In this document: piece by piece, positions 51,446 to 60,734 of the stretch
Layout: each line of letters starts with the position of its first letter
Numbering within the stretch: the stretch's first letter is position 1
NCBI RefSeq assembly: GCF_008711325.1
Contig: NZ_VXDB01000001.1
Location: 340,287-404,286 of the forward strand
Reading direction: 5' to 3'
DNA from: Roseibium sediminis
GTDB lineage: Bacteria > Pseudomonadota > Alphaproteobacteria > Rhizobiales > Stappiaceae
Length of the DNA: 64,000 bases
The notes under the pieces: generated by a model
What the model saw: the letters and a program-made list of their open reading frames with translations, nothing else
Told to the model about the DNA's origin: nothing
Database searches by the model: none
Program-made: the position numbers and the translations under genes

Positions 51446-52474
51446 TCAGTTGGCGATTGCGCCGATTTCGCGATCCCAGCGCTCAAGCAATCCCTTGCGC
51501 GTGTCCGGGTTGCCGTAGGTTGCGAAATCGTAGTCGATCAGTTTGATGTCTTCGAACTTCGGAGCTTCCGGCGGCACCGCAGCGGCCTTGTTGGACGGCA
51601 GCTGGAAGGACTTGGCATCCTTCATGCGGGACTGGACTTCCGGGGTCAGCGCCCAATCGTACCAGACCTTCGCATTGTCCATGTTGCGCGCACCCTTGAC
51701 GATGGACATGGAGCCGATTTCATACCCCGTGCCTTCGCATGGTGCGATCGGTTTGACCGGGAAACCGGAAGCCGCCTGCGAAATTGCGTCATGCATGAAC
51801 ACGATGCCAAGGCCAGTTTCACCGCGCGCAGCAGCCTTCACCGGGGCGGAGCCGGATTTCGTGTACTGGGACACGTTGCTGTTGAGATCCTTCAGGTAGG
51901 CAAAAGCCTTGTCTTCACCCATGATCTGAACCAGCGAGGCAAGCGCCGTATAGGCCGTGCCCGAGGAGTTCGGGTTGGCAACCTGGATCTCGCCTTTCAG
52001 CTCCGGCTTCAGAAGGTCTGCCCAGCACAGCGGCTCAGCAAGTCCCTTTTCCTTGAAGATGTCGGTGTTGTAACCCCAACCCAGCGCGCCGGCGTAGATG
52101 CCGACAGTCCGGTAGCCCGAGCTTTCTGCCTGCATCTTCGCCCAGTCGTGCAACTCGTCGATCTTCGCGGACTTGTATTCTTCCGTCAGACCTTCGGATG
52201 CTGCCTGAAGATGCGGATCCCCGGTGCCGCCCCACCAGATATCCGTCTTCGGATTGCGGGACTCGGCACGGATCTTTGCATAGCTCTCGCCCGATGAGAG
52301 GCGAACCATGTTGACCTTGATATCGTGCGCAGCTTCAAAGTCCCCTTGCAGCTGTTCACAGATCACCACATCCGCAGAACAGATAACATTCAGGTCGCCC
52401 GCCGCCTTGGCTGACGAAACTGAAAAGGCTGCTGCAGTTGCAAGCAGCATCAGGGAAATACGTTTCATAGACAT
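51446..52474 (-). CDS. AfuA-like ABC solute-binding protein (1)
   Basis: A 342-residue periplasmic binding protein. The ATG at 52474 has GGAGGAAACG upstream and a signal peptide ends near AKA-AGDLN. Mature motifs include VICSADVVICEQLQGDFEAA, the DIWWGGTGDPHLQAASEGL block, NPNSSGTAYT and VFMHDAISQAASG, followed by PCEGTGYEIGS. There are no Tyr pairs of the FbpA iron site at the expected places, so iron is less likely. The His-Asp pair and the overall blocks resemble AfuA, a hexose-phosphate binder. It is followed, after 78 bp, by the permease gene. Confidence 0.88.
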   Translation of the reverse strand: MSMKRISLMLLATAAAFSVSSAKAAGDLNVICSADVVICEQLQGDFEAAHDIKVNMVRLSSGESYAKIRAESRNPKTDIWWGGTGDPHLQAASEGLTEEYKSAKIDELHDWAKMQAESSGYRTVGIYAGALGWGYNTDIFKEKGLAEPLCWADLLKPELKGEIQVANPNSSGTAYTALASLVQIMGEDKAFAYLKDLNSNVSQYTKSGSAPVKAAARGETGLGIVFMHDAISQAASGFPVKPIAPCEGTGYEIGSMSIVKGARNMDNAKVWYDWALTPEVQSRMKDAKSFQLPSNKAAAVPPEAPKFEDIKLIDYDFATYGNPDTRKGLLERWDREIGAIAN

Positions 52475-52631
52475 CGTTTCCTCCACTTTGGCTTTCAGCC
52501 ATTTCTCTGCCCGGAAGGCAGAATTCCTCGCGCTTTCACGCATTGTTTTTTCGTCATCAGACAAACCCCTCCCGTTCGGAGCCGCGCCACGGTCCGTTCA
52601 GGAAAATCAGTATTTGCAGATGCTCACGTCC

Positions 52632-53672
52632 CTATTGGGTTGCGACAGGGTTCGCCGATGGCAGCACCTCCTTGTCGAAACGATCCAGCAGACGCCTGCG
52701 CTGGTCTGGCGACCCGAAGGTCACAAAGTCATAATCCACCATGCGGATGAGCGAGATGTCGGGAGCTGCGGGCGGCAGGGCAACACGGGCATTGGACGGA
52801 ACCTGATTCTGGCCCGCGCTTGCGCCAGTTTTCTGCCCCTCGGTGCTCAGGGCAAAGTCCACAAACCGCTGCGCGGTTTCCAGACGGCGAGTGCCCTTGA
52901 TGATGCTGACCGCCCCGATCTCGTAACCGGTTCCCTCACAAGGGGCGACAATGACGAGCGGCGCTCCGGACAGTTTCTGTGTCACCGCATCATGAATGAA
53001 AGAGATTCCGATTCCGGTTTCTCCGCGCGCAGCCGCCTTTACAGGCGCAGCACCCGATGTCGTGAACTGGTCAATGTTGCGAGACAATGCGGCCAGATAT
53101 TGAAAGGCCTCATCCTCTCCCAGAAGCTGAACCAGAGTGGCCAGCATGGTGAAGGCAGTCCCGGACGAATTCGGATTGGGCATCTGCACCAAGCCCTTGT
53201 AATCGGGATTGGTAAGATCCTTCCAGCAGGACGGTGCGCGAATGCCCCTAGAATTCACTACCGCGGAATTATAGGCAAAGCCCAACGCTCCAGCGTAAAT
53301 GCCCGACGCCCTTCCACCGGAAATCTGGGAGAAGTTTTGCGCCCAAGGCAGAGCGTCTTGCAACTCGAGCGACTGATAAGGCTGAAGCAAGTCCTCCGCC
53401 GCGGCCTGAAGATGCGTGTCACCAGTCCCGCCCCACCAGACATCTATGTCCGGGGAAGCTTTTTGGGCGCGCACACTTTCCAGAATTTCTCCGGTGCTCT
53501 TGCGCGTTACATCAATGGCAAGCCCGCTCTTTTCCTCGAAGGCCTTTTCCATGCTCTCGCACCATTGCACATCGGCTGCGCAAAGGACCTTGAGATCCTG
53601 CGCCGAAGTGTCAGCAGAGTGGACGACAAGGCCAAGGCCTGCCACCGCTGCGAGCAACGTTGCGAAATTCAT
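52632..53672 (-). CDS. AfuA-like ABC solute-binding protein (2)
   Basis: A 346-residue paralogue of the binding protein encoded at 51446-52474. The ATG at 53672 has GGGAGG upstream, with signal cleavage near TSA-QDLKV. It repeats the same blocks (VLCAADVQWCESMEKAFEE, DVWWGGTGDTHLQAAAEDL, NPNSSGTAFT, SFIHDAVTQKLSG, APCEGTGYEIGA). It lies upstream of the first binding protein on the same strand, 157 bp away. It is divergent from the response regulator, so it is the most likely target of that regulator. Two receptors with one permease would widen the ligand range, or one may act as a sensor partner for the kinase. Confidence 0.87.
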   Translation of the reverse strand: MNFATLLAAVAGLGLVVHSADTSAQDLKVLCAADVQWCESMEKAFEEKSGLAIDVTRKSTGEILESVRAQKASPDIDVWWGGTGDTHLQAAAEDLLQPYQSLELQDALPWAQNFSQISGGRASGIYAGALGFAYNSAVVNSRGIRAPSCWKDLTNPDYKGLVQMPNPNSSGTAFTMLATLVQLLGEDEAFQYLAALSRNIDQFTTSGAAPVKAAARGETGIGISFIHDAVTQKLSGAPLVIVAPCEGTGYEIGAVSIIKGTRRLETAQRFVDFALSTEGQKTGASAGQNQVPSNARVALPPAAPDISLIRMVDYDFVTFGSPDQRRRLLDRFDKEVLPSANPVATQ

Positions 53673-53749
53673 GTAAACCTCCCAGTCCGGAAGCAGCTTC
53701 CGAACATTTCCTACCATGGCAGACATGACCGGCTTCGCAACAGGAGTTT

Positions 53750-53795
53750 GGTTACCGTTGTTTCCACTGGCGAGAATTCAGGTTACATTTGTTAC
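53750..53795. promoter_or_regulatory. Tandem direct repeats, candidate response-regulator sites
   Basis: GGTTACCGTTGTTTC (53750-53764) and GGTTACATTTGTTAC (53781-53795) match at 12 of 15 positions, 31 bp apart, about three helical turns. Each contains two GTTAC-like half-sites 9 bp apart. OmpR/PhoB-family regulators bind such direct repeats. They lie 78-123 bp upstream of the second binding-protein gene and 90-135 bp upstream of the regulator gene. Confidence 0.6.
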
Positions 53796-53884
53796 AAGTC
53801 TTTCAATAATGACAAAGCATCAAGTAAACCAAGGCTTTGCATGCTCCCTCACATTGCATATGATCATGACCGGGAGGATCGGTA

Positions 53885-54625
53885 TTGCAAAGTGAAAGTA
53901 TAGATATCCTGATCGTGGAGGACGATCCGGATATGGCAGAACTGATCTCCGATCTCGTCGAAGCGGAGGGCTGGCGTGCGGCGCGCGCGCATTCTGCAGA
54001 AGAGGCCATCAGGCGTCTGGCAGACGAAACATTCCATCTGATCCTGGTCGACCATAACCTGCCGGGAATGTCGGGTCGCGTGTTTGCGCAAAAACTCAGA
54101 TCCCAAACAGATCTCGGCATCATCATGGTAACGGCAGCAGGCAGTGCTGCCGAAAGAGTGCTGGGTCTGGAAACCGCCGCTGACGACTATGTGGTCAAGC
54201 CTTTCGAGCCGATCGAACTGACCGCCCGCATCAAGGCCGTGCTGAGACGCATGCACCCTGCGCTGAAGGCCGACCGGGAAACGGTCAGCTTTCAAAATGA
54301 GCCCTCTGCCCTTTTACTGGGCGACTGGGTGATAGACCTGCAAAACCGTCGTGCCATCTGCAAGTCGCACCCAGGCAGAACCCTGACTTCTTCCGAGTTT
54401 TCGCTTCTCGAGATTCTTGCCGCGACGCCGAACCAACCCGTAAGCCGCACAACGATTCTGGAACAGCTGGGGGCGGAAACAGACCGGCTCATCGACCGCA
54501 ATGTCGACGTTCTTGTTTTGCGTCTTCGTCGGAAAATCGAGCGAAATCCGGATCTGCCGCAACATATCAAAACGCGGCGCGGAAAGGGCTACATTCTTCA
54601 TCGGGACGAGGCGGTGCAGTCCTAG
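53885..54625 (+). CDS. OmpR-family response regulator
   Basis: A 246-residue regulator. The receiver domain has the acidic pair in IVEDDPDMAE, phospho-acceptor D56 in LILVDHNLPG and the conserved Lys in DYVVKPFEPIEL. The C-terminal winged helix is of the OmpR/PhoB type (LTSSEFSLLEILAATPNQPV, NVDVLVLRLRRKIE, IKTRRGKGYIL). The start is TTG at 53885 with GGGAGG upstream. The stop abuts the kinase start (TAG-ATG). It probably controls the divergent AfuA-like binding-protein genes. Confidence 0.93.
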   Translation: MQSESIDILIVEDDPDMAELISDLVEAEGWRAARAHSAEEAIRRLADETFHLILVDHNLPGMSGRVFAQKLRSQTDLGIIMVTAAGSAAERVLGLETAADDYVVKPFEPIELTARIKAVLRRMHPALKADRETVSFQNEPSALLLGDWVIDLQNRRAICKSHPGRTLTSSEFSLLEILAATPNQPVSRTTILEQLGAETDRLIDRNVDVLVLRLRRKIERNPDLPQHIKTRRGKGYILHRDEAVQS

Positions 54626-56707
54626 ATGATCAACCGCCCGCTCCTGTCCTCGATCGCCTTTCGCCTTCCCGCCGCCATCACGCTCATTTGTGCCGTTGCC
54701 TTCACCTTGTCGGCCATTGCGATCTACGGCTTGCTCAAGGCGCGGGAAGAAACCGCTGCCTATGGCCTGCAGGTCTTTGCCAGCCTGGCGGATGCCTCTC
54801 TCGTGTCACGACAGGTATCGGATCTGGTTTCAAGCGCGCCATTCCTCATGAATGCAACGTCCCCCTACACGATTTCCGGCAAAAGCCGCGCTTTGATTGT
54901 TCAGGTGGATGAGCTGCTGCTAAATTTACCCGACACGCGATCGGCCAATCTTGGCAGCCGGATTTCAAGTACCCGTATCCAGAACCTGCTTGAGGGAATA
55001 CGGACCCAGACCCTTGGCTTGGCGACACGCGCCGAAACGGCACAAGGCTTCAAGGAACAGGTGTCTTCCGCGCTCGGCATGATTGCCGTTGCCGATAACA
55101 GCGGCCGGTCGGACACCCGCCAACGCCTTAATGCCATCGCACAGTCTGTTTCCAGTGCCGGCAGTCTGTTCCAACTGGGTGAATTGCGCCGAAGATACGT
55201 TTTTGAGACCAGCGCCATTCCAGCTCCGCCGATAAACCTTTCCGCCTATGAGGCGGCCTTTCAGGCACAGAACAGCTATCTGGAGGAAATGTTCGGCGTG
55301 CGCGCGGCAGTGGACGGCTTGCACAAGATTGCCAGGGAACTGTCGCTTGCAACGGAAAACCAGTCCGCAATCGTGACCGAAACCCTGAACCGCGAGTTCC
55401 AGTCGACCTCGGCCACGCTTCAGCGCCTTCTGGTGATCGTTGCCGTTGCATCGCTGCTGGTCCTCACCGTGGCGATCCTCTCGATCCGCACCGTCACGCG
55501 TGTGTCAGGAGGCATTGTCTCGCTCACCAGCGGCATCAATGACCTGGCTCGGGGCAAGAAGGACGTCGGCCCTCCCATCTACAAGGGGGATGAGACCGAA
55601 CTCCTTGACCTGCAGGAGGCCTTTCAGGCGTTCAAGACGAGCGTTGACCGTGTGAGCCGCCTTCGCAGAACCGCGGAAGCCGCCGCCAGAACCATCAGAT
55701 CAACGTTCCGAAGCATGAATGAAGGCATTGCGATCTTCGATGCAAATGGCGAACCGGTCACCATGAACCGGCGAGTGATCGAACTGTTTGGCCACGGTGG
55801 CGCGGCCCGCAAATACAAGCTGCCCAAATTCCTTGAACCGATTTCCGAGCTGTCGGCAGATCCTCTGCCGATGAGGGACGCCACCACCCCTTTGGTCGAA
55901 CCGATCACCGTGCGGCACAGGTCTGACAGAGGAACTGTCACCGAGGTGTCCCTTTCGCGGCAAAGCGACAATGGCCTGGTTGTTCTTGCAAGGGATGTCA
56001 CCCAGCTCGATCAGCAGGAAGCCGAGGCGGCCAAATCTCTTCGGCTGGATGGGATCATGCGACTGACCCATCAGCTCAGCCATGAGATCGGCAACACGAT
56101 CGGGATCATCACTGGAAGCCTGGGCATGCTGGAGCGGGACGAGGGGTTTGACGAGCGCCAGAGACGCAATATTGCCCGCATCCGCAAGGCAGCCGACCGA
56201 GGGAGGTCGCTTGCAAGCAGCATGCTGACAATTGGTCGCCAGCAGCCGGTAAACTTCAGCAAGACCGATATCTCCTCCCTCCTTCGGGGAATGGCGGATA
56301 TCCTCGAAATCGCAATTGCGGACAAGTGCAGCCTGACGCTCGATCTCGATACCGGGCTGGCCCCACTTTACCTCGACCCGGAGCTTTTTGAGCAATCAAT
56401 CCTAAACCTTTGCCTCAATTCCTCCGCTGCGATGCCCGATGGAGGAAATGTTGCCATTCGCACGTTTTCACAAAGTGACTTCGTTGTCGTCAGCGTCAGC
56501 GACAACGGGATCGGGATGACACGCGACGAGATTGACAAGGCATTCGAGCCCTACTTCACCACCAAGTCCGGCACCGGTGGGGCAGGGCTTGGCCTTGCGG
56601 TGGTCTATGGTTTCGTTCGCCAATGCGGCGGCAGTGCCCGGATCCTTTCAGAACCGGGCGAAGGCACCACTGTGGAACTCAGATTTCCGATCGCGCACAC
56701 ATCCTGA
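54626..56707 (+). CDS. Membrane sensor histidine kinase with long periplasmic domain
   Basis: A 693-residue kinase. A membrane helix at about 12-34 and another at about 268-290 bracket a helical periplasmic sensor of about 230 residues. HAMP (RTVTRVSGGIVSLTSGINDL) and a degenerate PAS segment (SMNEGIAIFDANGEPVTMNR) follow. The phospho-accepting His is H486 in THQLSHEIGNT, and the HATPase region has N-box NLCLNSSAAMPDGG, SVSDNGIGM, FTTKSGTGGAGLGLAVVYG. No receiver or HPt domain is attached. A long helical sensor is also found in TorS-like kinases, which work with a periplasmic binding protein. Here the divergent AfuA-like protein is the obvious candidate partner. Confidence 0.92.
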   Translation: MINRPLLSSIAFRLPAAITLICAVAFTLSAIAIYGLLKAREETAAYGLQVFASLADASLVSRQVSDLVSSAPFLMNATSPYTISGKSRALIVQVDELLLNLPDTRSANLGSRISSTRIQNLLEGIRTQTLGLATRAETAQGFKEQVSSALGMIAVADNSGRSDTRQRLNAIAQSVSSAGSLFQLGELRRRYVFETSAIPAPPINLSAYEAAFQAQNSYLEEMFGVRAAVDGLHKIARELSLATENQSAIVTETLNREFQSTSATLQRLLVIVAVASLLVLTVAILSIRTVTRVSGGIVSLTSGINDLARGKKDVGPPIYKGDETELLDLQEAFQAFKTSVDRVSRLRRTAEAAARTIRSTFRSMNEGIAIFDANGEPVTMNRRVIELFGHGGAARKYKLPKFLEPISELSADPLPMRDATTPLVEPITVRHRSDRGTVTEVSLSRQSDNGLVVLARDVTQLDQQEAEAAKSLRLDGIMRLTHQLSHEIGNTIGIITGSLGMLERDEGFDERQRRNIARIRKAADRGRSLASSMLTIGRQQPVNFSKTDISSLLRGMADILEIAIADKCSLTLDLDTGLAPLYLDPELFEQSILNLCLNSSAAMPDGGNVAIRTFSQSDFVVVSVSDNGIGMTRDEIDKAFEPYFTTKSGTGGAGLGLAVVYGFVRQCGGSARILSEPGEGTTVELRFPIAHTS

Positions 56708-56710
56708 GGG

Positions 56711-57757
56711 TCAGGACATCTCGAACATCAGGTGAACCTTTACTGACCGACTGCGGTCAGACGCGGCTTGAAAGGCATTTACCGCTTGTTCCAAGGGAAA
56801 CTGCGCGGACATGATGGGGCGCACATCGATGCGCCCTGATGTGATAGCTTCAACGGCTGCAGCAAACTCAGCATCAAAGCGGTGCGTCCCCTGAAACCGG
56901 ATTTCCTTGGCAACCAGCGCATTGATCGGGATCGGGGTATCCCCGGTGACACCAACCTGAACCAGCACACCGCCGGGGCGCAGCGCTGCAATCGCCCCCC
57001 GGATTGCAGGCCCTGCGGCAGAGCATTCAAAGGCAACATGAAAGTGGCCCTTGTCCTGCGCATAGCGATCCAGTTCCTCCGGTTCTTTCGCGACATTGAC
57101 AACCCGTGTGGCTCCCATTTTTGTTGCAGCAGCAAGAACCGCATCATGCAGATCGGTCACAACCACTTCTGCAGCCCCTGCTGAGGCGGCAGCTGCTGCA
57201 CACAGGCTCCCAATCGGACCGGCGCCGGTCACAAGAACCCGCTTGCCGCGAACCTCACCGGCCATCTTCAGGGCATGCAAACAAACCGCCAGAGGTTCTG
57301 CACATGCGACCGCTGTCAGATCCGCATCGTCCGGAAGGGGCAGGCATTGCGCGGCCTCAACAACCACCCTGTCACGAAACAGCCCCTGCTCATGAGGCAG
57401 ACGCATGGCTGAGCCGTTGAACCGCATGGTCATGCAATGTATAGGCGCACCTTCATCGCAATACCAGCAATCACCACAGGGACGGCTGGGATTGATCGCA
57501 ACCTTGTCCCCTTCCTGAAGGCCTTCGACACCGATCCCGACCGAAATCACGCGGCCCGAGGCCTCGTGACCCAGAATGATCGGCTCACGCACACGGATCG
57601 TTCCAATTCCTCCATCGGAAAGATAGTGCATATCCGAACCGCAAATACCTCCCGCAGCAATCCCGACGAGAACCTGCCCGGGACCGGGTTCAGGCACCTC
57701 GTCATGTTCGATACGAAGATCGTTTTGCCCATAGAGGCGGCACACACGGGTTTTCAT
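56711..57757 (-). CDS. Zinc-dependent L-idonate/L-gulonate 5-dehydrogenase-like enzyme
   Basis: A 348-residue medium-chain dehydrogenase. The ATG at 57757 (MKTRVCRLYG) has GGAGTCCC upstream. The catalytic Zn2+ site shows Cys in GGICGSDMHY and His in LGHEASG. The structural Zn2+ site has four Cys (CGDCWYCDEGAPIHC), and the Rossmann motif is VTGAGPIGSLCAA. MHYLSDGGIGTIRVREP matches IdnD, and the related RspB-type enzymes act on L-gulonate. It probably oxidises a sugar acid at C5. It is the last gene of the TRAP operon and converges with the kinase at a distance of 3 bp. Confidence 0.87.
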   Translation of the reverse strand: MKTRVCRLYGQNDLRIEHDEVPEPGPGQVLVGIAAGGICGSDMHYLSDGGIGTIRVREPIILGHEASGRVISVGIGVEGLQEGDKVAINPSRPCGDCWYCDEGAPIHCMTMRFNGSAMRLPHEQGLFRDRVVVEAAQCLPLPDDADLTAVACAEPLAVCLHALKMAGEVRGKRVLVTGAGPIGSLCAAAAASAGAAEVVVTDLHDAVLAAATKMGATRVVNVAKEPEELDRYAQDKGHFHVAFECSAAGPAIRGAIAALRPGGVLVQVGVTGDTPIPINALVAKEIRFQGTHRFDAEFAAAVEAITSGRIDVRPIMSAQFPLEQAVNAFQAASDRSRSVKVHLMFEMS

Positions 57758-57780
57758 CAGGGACTCCAGATAGAACGACC

Positions 57781-58866
57781 TCAACGAACTGGCATTTCGG
57801 GGGATCGAATACCGATAGGTTCAGGAAGCGGCAGGTCAAACTTGGCGGCGGCAGCAGTAACGCGAGCCCATACTTCATCTGGCAGGCGGACACCTTCTTT
57901 CTGGCTGTTTGACAGGGCATCATAAGCTCGATCACCGGGGATGCGGACTGCGTCTCCACCCGGAACAGGGCTGCAAGACCGGCAGGCTGTGTTCAGCGTG
58001 TCAACTTGGCAAAGAAAGTCCTCGCGCCCAGCAAAGGCATCAGGACATATGATCTGAAGAAATACATTGCCCCCCCAGCGAACCGGAGCGTTGGCGCGCC
58101 CGTGGCCTGACAAGGCCTGTGTCAACATCTCAACCATCAGTCCCATGGCGAAACCCTTGTGCCCGTGGTCCTTACCACCGACCGGTAGGATCGAGCCCCT
58201 AGGCGTTTGGTTCACGACAGAGGGATCGGTTGTTGCCTTGCCGTCCGCATCCAGCATCCACTGATGGTCAAATTGGGTGCCTTTGTTAATGTGCTCTCGC
58301 ACCTTGGACACGGTTGTGATCGAAGCACAAGTGTCGATCAACACCGGATGCCCTGCGGCAGGGTATCCAACTGCCCACGGGTTGGGTGTCAGCAGGGGTT
58401 CAATGCCACCAAAGGGTGCAACCCATTTGCCTGATGGGTCCGAGGTGGCGATATAACAGATGTACCCCTGCTCGGCAGCCATCTGCGTCAACGTCGATAA
58501 GCAACCTATGTGATGGCTTCGACGAATTGCCACGGCCGCCACACCAAAGGTTGCAGCACGGTCAATACAGGTATCGATAGCCTTTGCCATAAGCCAGTGG
58601 CCGGGCAGGTAGTGCCCATCCCACACCATGGTCACACTGTTATCTCTCACAACCTCGTGACAGCCACTTGCTGTCATGGTGCCGTTTTCGAGCTCTGGAA
58701 TGTAGTAAGGAACCATCGAGATCCCATGTGTGGTAACTCCCATCTCGTCCGTGCGGGTCAGGAATTCGGCAACCACCTCAGCCAATTCATTTGCCATGCC
58801 GCCCGAAATTAGCAGATCCTTGGCGAGTCCCTTTAGGGCGTCACGTTCAAAGTGCAGGTGCTGCAT
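57781..58866 (-). CDS. Ldh2/YiaK-family NAD(P)-dependent oxidoreductase
   Basis: A 361-residue enzyme of the malate/L-lactate/ureidoglycolate dehydrogenase family. The ATG at 58866 (MQHLHFERD) has GGAGCG upstream. The catalytic His is in AIRRSHHIGCLSTLTQMAAE. DKGFAMGL-like residues (KDHGHKGFAMGLMVEMLTQA) and the C-terminal block match YiaK, which reduces 2,3-diketo-L-gulonate. YiaK genes commonly lie beside YiaMNO TRAP transporters, as here. It is a member of a single operon from the GntR gene to the IdnD-like gene. Confidence 0.87.
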   Translation of the reverse strand: MQHLHFERDALKGLAKDLLISGGMANELAEVVAEFLTRTDEMGVTTHGISMVPYYIPELENGTMTASGCHEVVRDNSVTMVWDGHYLPGHWLMAKAIDTCIDRAATFGVAAVAIRRSHHIGCLSTLTQMAAEQGYICYIATSDPSGKWVAPFGGIEPLLTPNPWAVGYPAAGHPVLIDTCASITTVSKVREHINKGTQFDHQWMLDADGKATTDPSVVNQTPRGSILPVGGKDHGHKGFAMGLMVEMLTQALSGHGRANAPVRWGGNVFLQIICPDAFAGREDFLCQVDTLNTACRSCSPVPGGDAVRIPGDRAYDALSNSQKEGVRLPDEVWARVTAAAAKFDLPLPEPIGIRSPEMPVR

Positions 58867-58888
58867 GAGATCGCTCCGTTTCCACATT

Positions 58889-60166
58889 TCACTTCGTCAG
58901 CAGGGAAGGTAGCCAGGTGGCCAGCGGCGGAAAATACGAGACCGCGAAGAGCACAAGAAGGTTCGTCAGCAGAAACGGCAGGATCGCACGCACCACAGGC
59001 GCGAGAGGCACCCTGGCGATATTGGCGCAAAGGAACAGGCAAACCCCCACCGGCGGGGTCGTCAGACCAATCATCAGGTTCAGCACCGCGAAGGTGGCAA
59101 AGTGCAGAGGATCGATGCCGACCGCCTGAGCAAGCGACATCAGCGGAACAAACAGGATGATGAGCGCTGCAATCGTCTCCATGAACATCCCGACAAACAG
59201 AAGCAGCAGATTGATCAGAAGGATAACGAAGAACCTGTTATCGGTGATCGACAGAACCCCCTCTGCAATGGCCTGCGGAATGCGCTCCGACACAAGAATC
59301 CATCCGAAGACATTTGCAAAACCGACAAGGGCGAGAATGCCCGCAGCCGAAACCGCGCTATCGACAAGGATTTTCGGCACGGCGCGAAGTGGCAGTTCCC
59401 TGTAGACGAAGGCGCCGACCACAAAGGCATATACGCTGGCAACTACCGCCGTTTCCGTTGGCGTCGCAAGGCCGGACAGCAAACCGTAGATGATCAGAAA
59501 CGTCATTGCGATTGCCCAGATGGCGCCCCCGAAGGAGCGGCCAACTTCGCCAAATCCCTGCCAAGGCTGGTGTGGGAACCCCTTGCGAACGGAGATGATG
59601 TAGCATGTGACCATCATCGCCAACCCCATGAGGATGCCGGGGATCGCGCCGGCAAGGAACATCTTGCCAACGGAAATTCCCGAAAGGGCTCCAACGATGA
59701 TCATCGGCACCGAGGGGGGGATAATTGGTCCAACGGTGGATGAGGCTGCCGTGACTGCGGCGGAAAAGTCCGCCGGATAACCCGCCTTCTTCATGCCGGG
59801 AATGAGCACACTGCCAATCGAGGCTGCGTCGGCAACAGCCGTTCCGGTGATGCCGCCAAAGAGCATGGAAGCGGAAATATTCGTCAGCCCAAGGCCGCCC
59901 CTGATCCAGCCGACAAGAGCGTTTGCGAACCGAATGATGCGGTTGGTGATGCCGCCATGGTTCATGAGATTGCCAGCAAGAATGAAGCCGGGGATCGACA
60001 GAAGCACGAAGACATCCATCCCCGCATACATCTTCTGGGGCAACACAACAGGCGGAATACCAGCGATCAGCAGATAGGCGAGCGATGAAACGCCGAGCGT
60101 TATGGCAACGGGAATACCGATCACCAAGCCCGCAATGAAAACAACAAACAGGACGGCAACGTCCAT
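58889..60166 (-). CDS. dctM: TRAP transporter large permease, DctM
   Basis: A 425-residue membrane protein with about 12 hydrophobic helices. It has DctM blocks such as IPGFILAGNLMNHGGI, GITGTAVADAASIGSVLIPGM and FVPLMSLAQAVGIDPLHF. It starts 2 bp after the small permease stop, so the two are coupled. It forms the ion-driven channel of the TRAP importer, taking substrate delivered by the DctP protein. Confidence 0.94.
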   Translation of the reverse strand: MDVAVLFVVFIAGLVIGIPVAITLGVSSLAYLLIAGIPPVVLPQKMYAGMDVFVLLSIPGFILAGNLMNHGGITNRIIRFANALVGWIRGGLGLTNISASMLFGGITGTAVADAASIGSVLIPGMKKAGYPADFSAAVTAASSTVGPIIPPSVPMIIVGALSGISVGKMFLAGAIPGILMGLAMMVTCYIISVRKGFPHQPWQGFGEVGRSFGGAIWAIAMTFLIIYGLLSGLATPTETAVVASVYAFVVGAFVYRELPLRAVPKILVDSAVSAAGILALVGFANVFGWILVSERIPQAIAEGVLSITDNRFFVILLINLLLLFVGMFMETIAALIILFVPLMSLAQAVGIDPLHFATFAVLNLMIGLTTPPVGVCLFLCANIARVPLAPVVRAILPFLLTNLLVLFAVSYFPPLATWLPSLLTK

Positions 60167-60168
60167 TT

Positions 60169-60672
60169 TCAGCTCTCCGTCTCGTCGGCGGTCTTGTCAG
60201 GCAAACCATCTTCCTTGCCGCTGAGCATGCCCAATACCCTCATGCCGGCGAACACGGCGAGCCCGGCAAGGAGGAGGAAGACGGTCAGATGCACAAAATC
60301 CATCCGCCAACCAAGCGCGGGCGCGGTCTGCATTTTGCCTATGGAAACAAAACGCCAAGCGTGGGGCAGGATGTAGAGCGCCAGACCGCCAGTCACGGCG
60401 GCAGAAAAGAGGCGCAACACCCACGGCCATCTGCCGGGAAGCGCCTCGCAGATCACGTCGACATTCACCAGTTCCCCGGAACGAAACGCCAGTCCGGCCC
60501 CAAAGGCGATCATGTAAAGCAGCGCGTACCGTGTCAGCTCTTCCGTCCAGACCGGGGACGACCCCATAAGGCGCCCGACAACCTGCACAAGAACCGCCGC
60601 CATGAGGATGGCAAAGGCAAGGCCTGCACCAATGCGGGCAACTCCTGTCACGACACTTATGACCCGAGACAT
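60169..60672 (-). CDS. dctQ: TRAP transporter small permease, DctQ
   Basis: A 167-residue membrane protein with four hydrophobic helices. The ATG at 60672 (MSRVISVV) has GGGAG upstream; the frame opens 51 bases earlier without a site. ELTRYALLYMIAFGAGLAFR is the DctQ signature stretch. It is sandwiched between dctP and dctM, as usual. Confidence 0.92.
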   Translation of the reverse strand: MSRVISVVTGVARIGAGLAFAILMAAVLVQVVGRLMGSSPVWTEELTRYALLYMIAFGAGLAFRSGELVNVDVICEALPGRWPWVLRLFSAAVTGGLALYILPHAWRFVSIGKMQTAPALGWRMDFVHLTVFLLLAGLAVFAGMRVLGMLSGKEDGLPDKTADETES

Positions 60673-60734
60673 GCTCGAACTCCCAAGCCGGGTGCCAACG
60701 CCACAAGGCTGCGGCGCTGGCAATAGGTCCCGGT

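Noticed and set aside
52308..53903. A 531-codon open frame on the plus strand opposite the AfuA-like genes
   Set aside because: It is antisense to two well-supported binding-protein genes and spans the intergenic region. Its sequence has no known domain.
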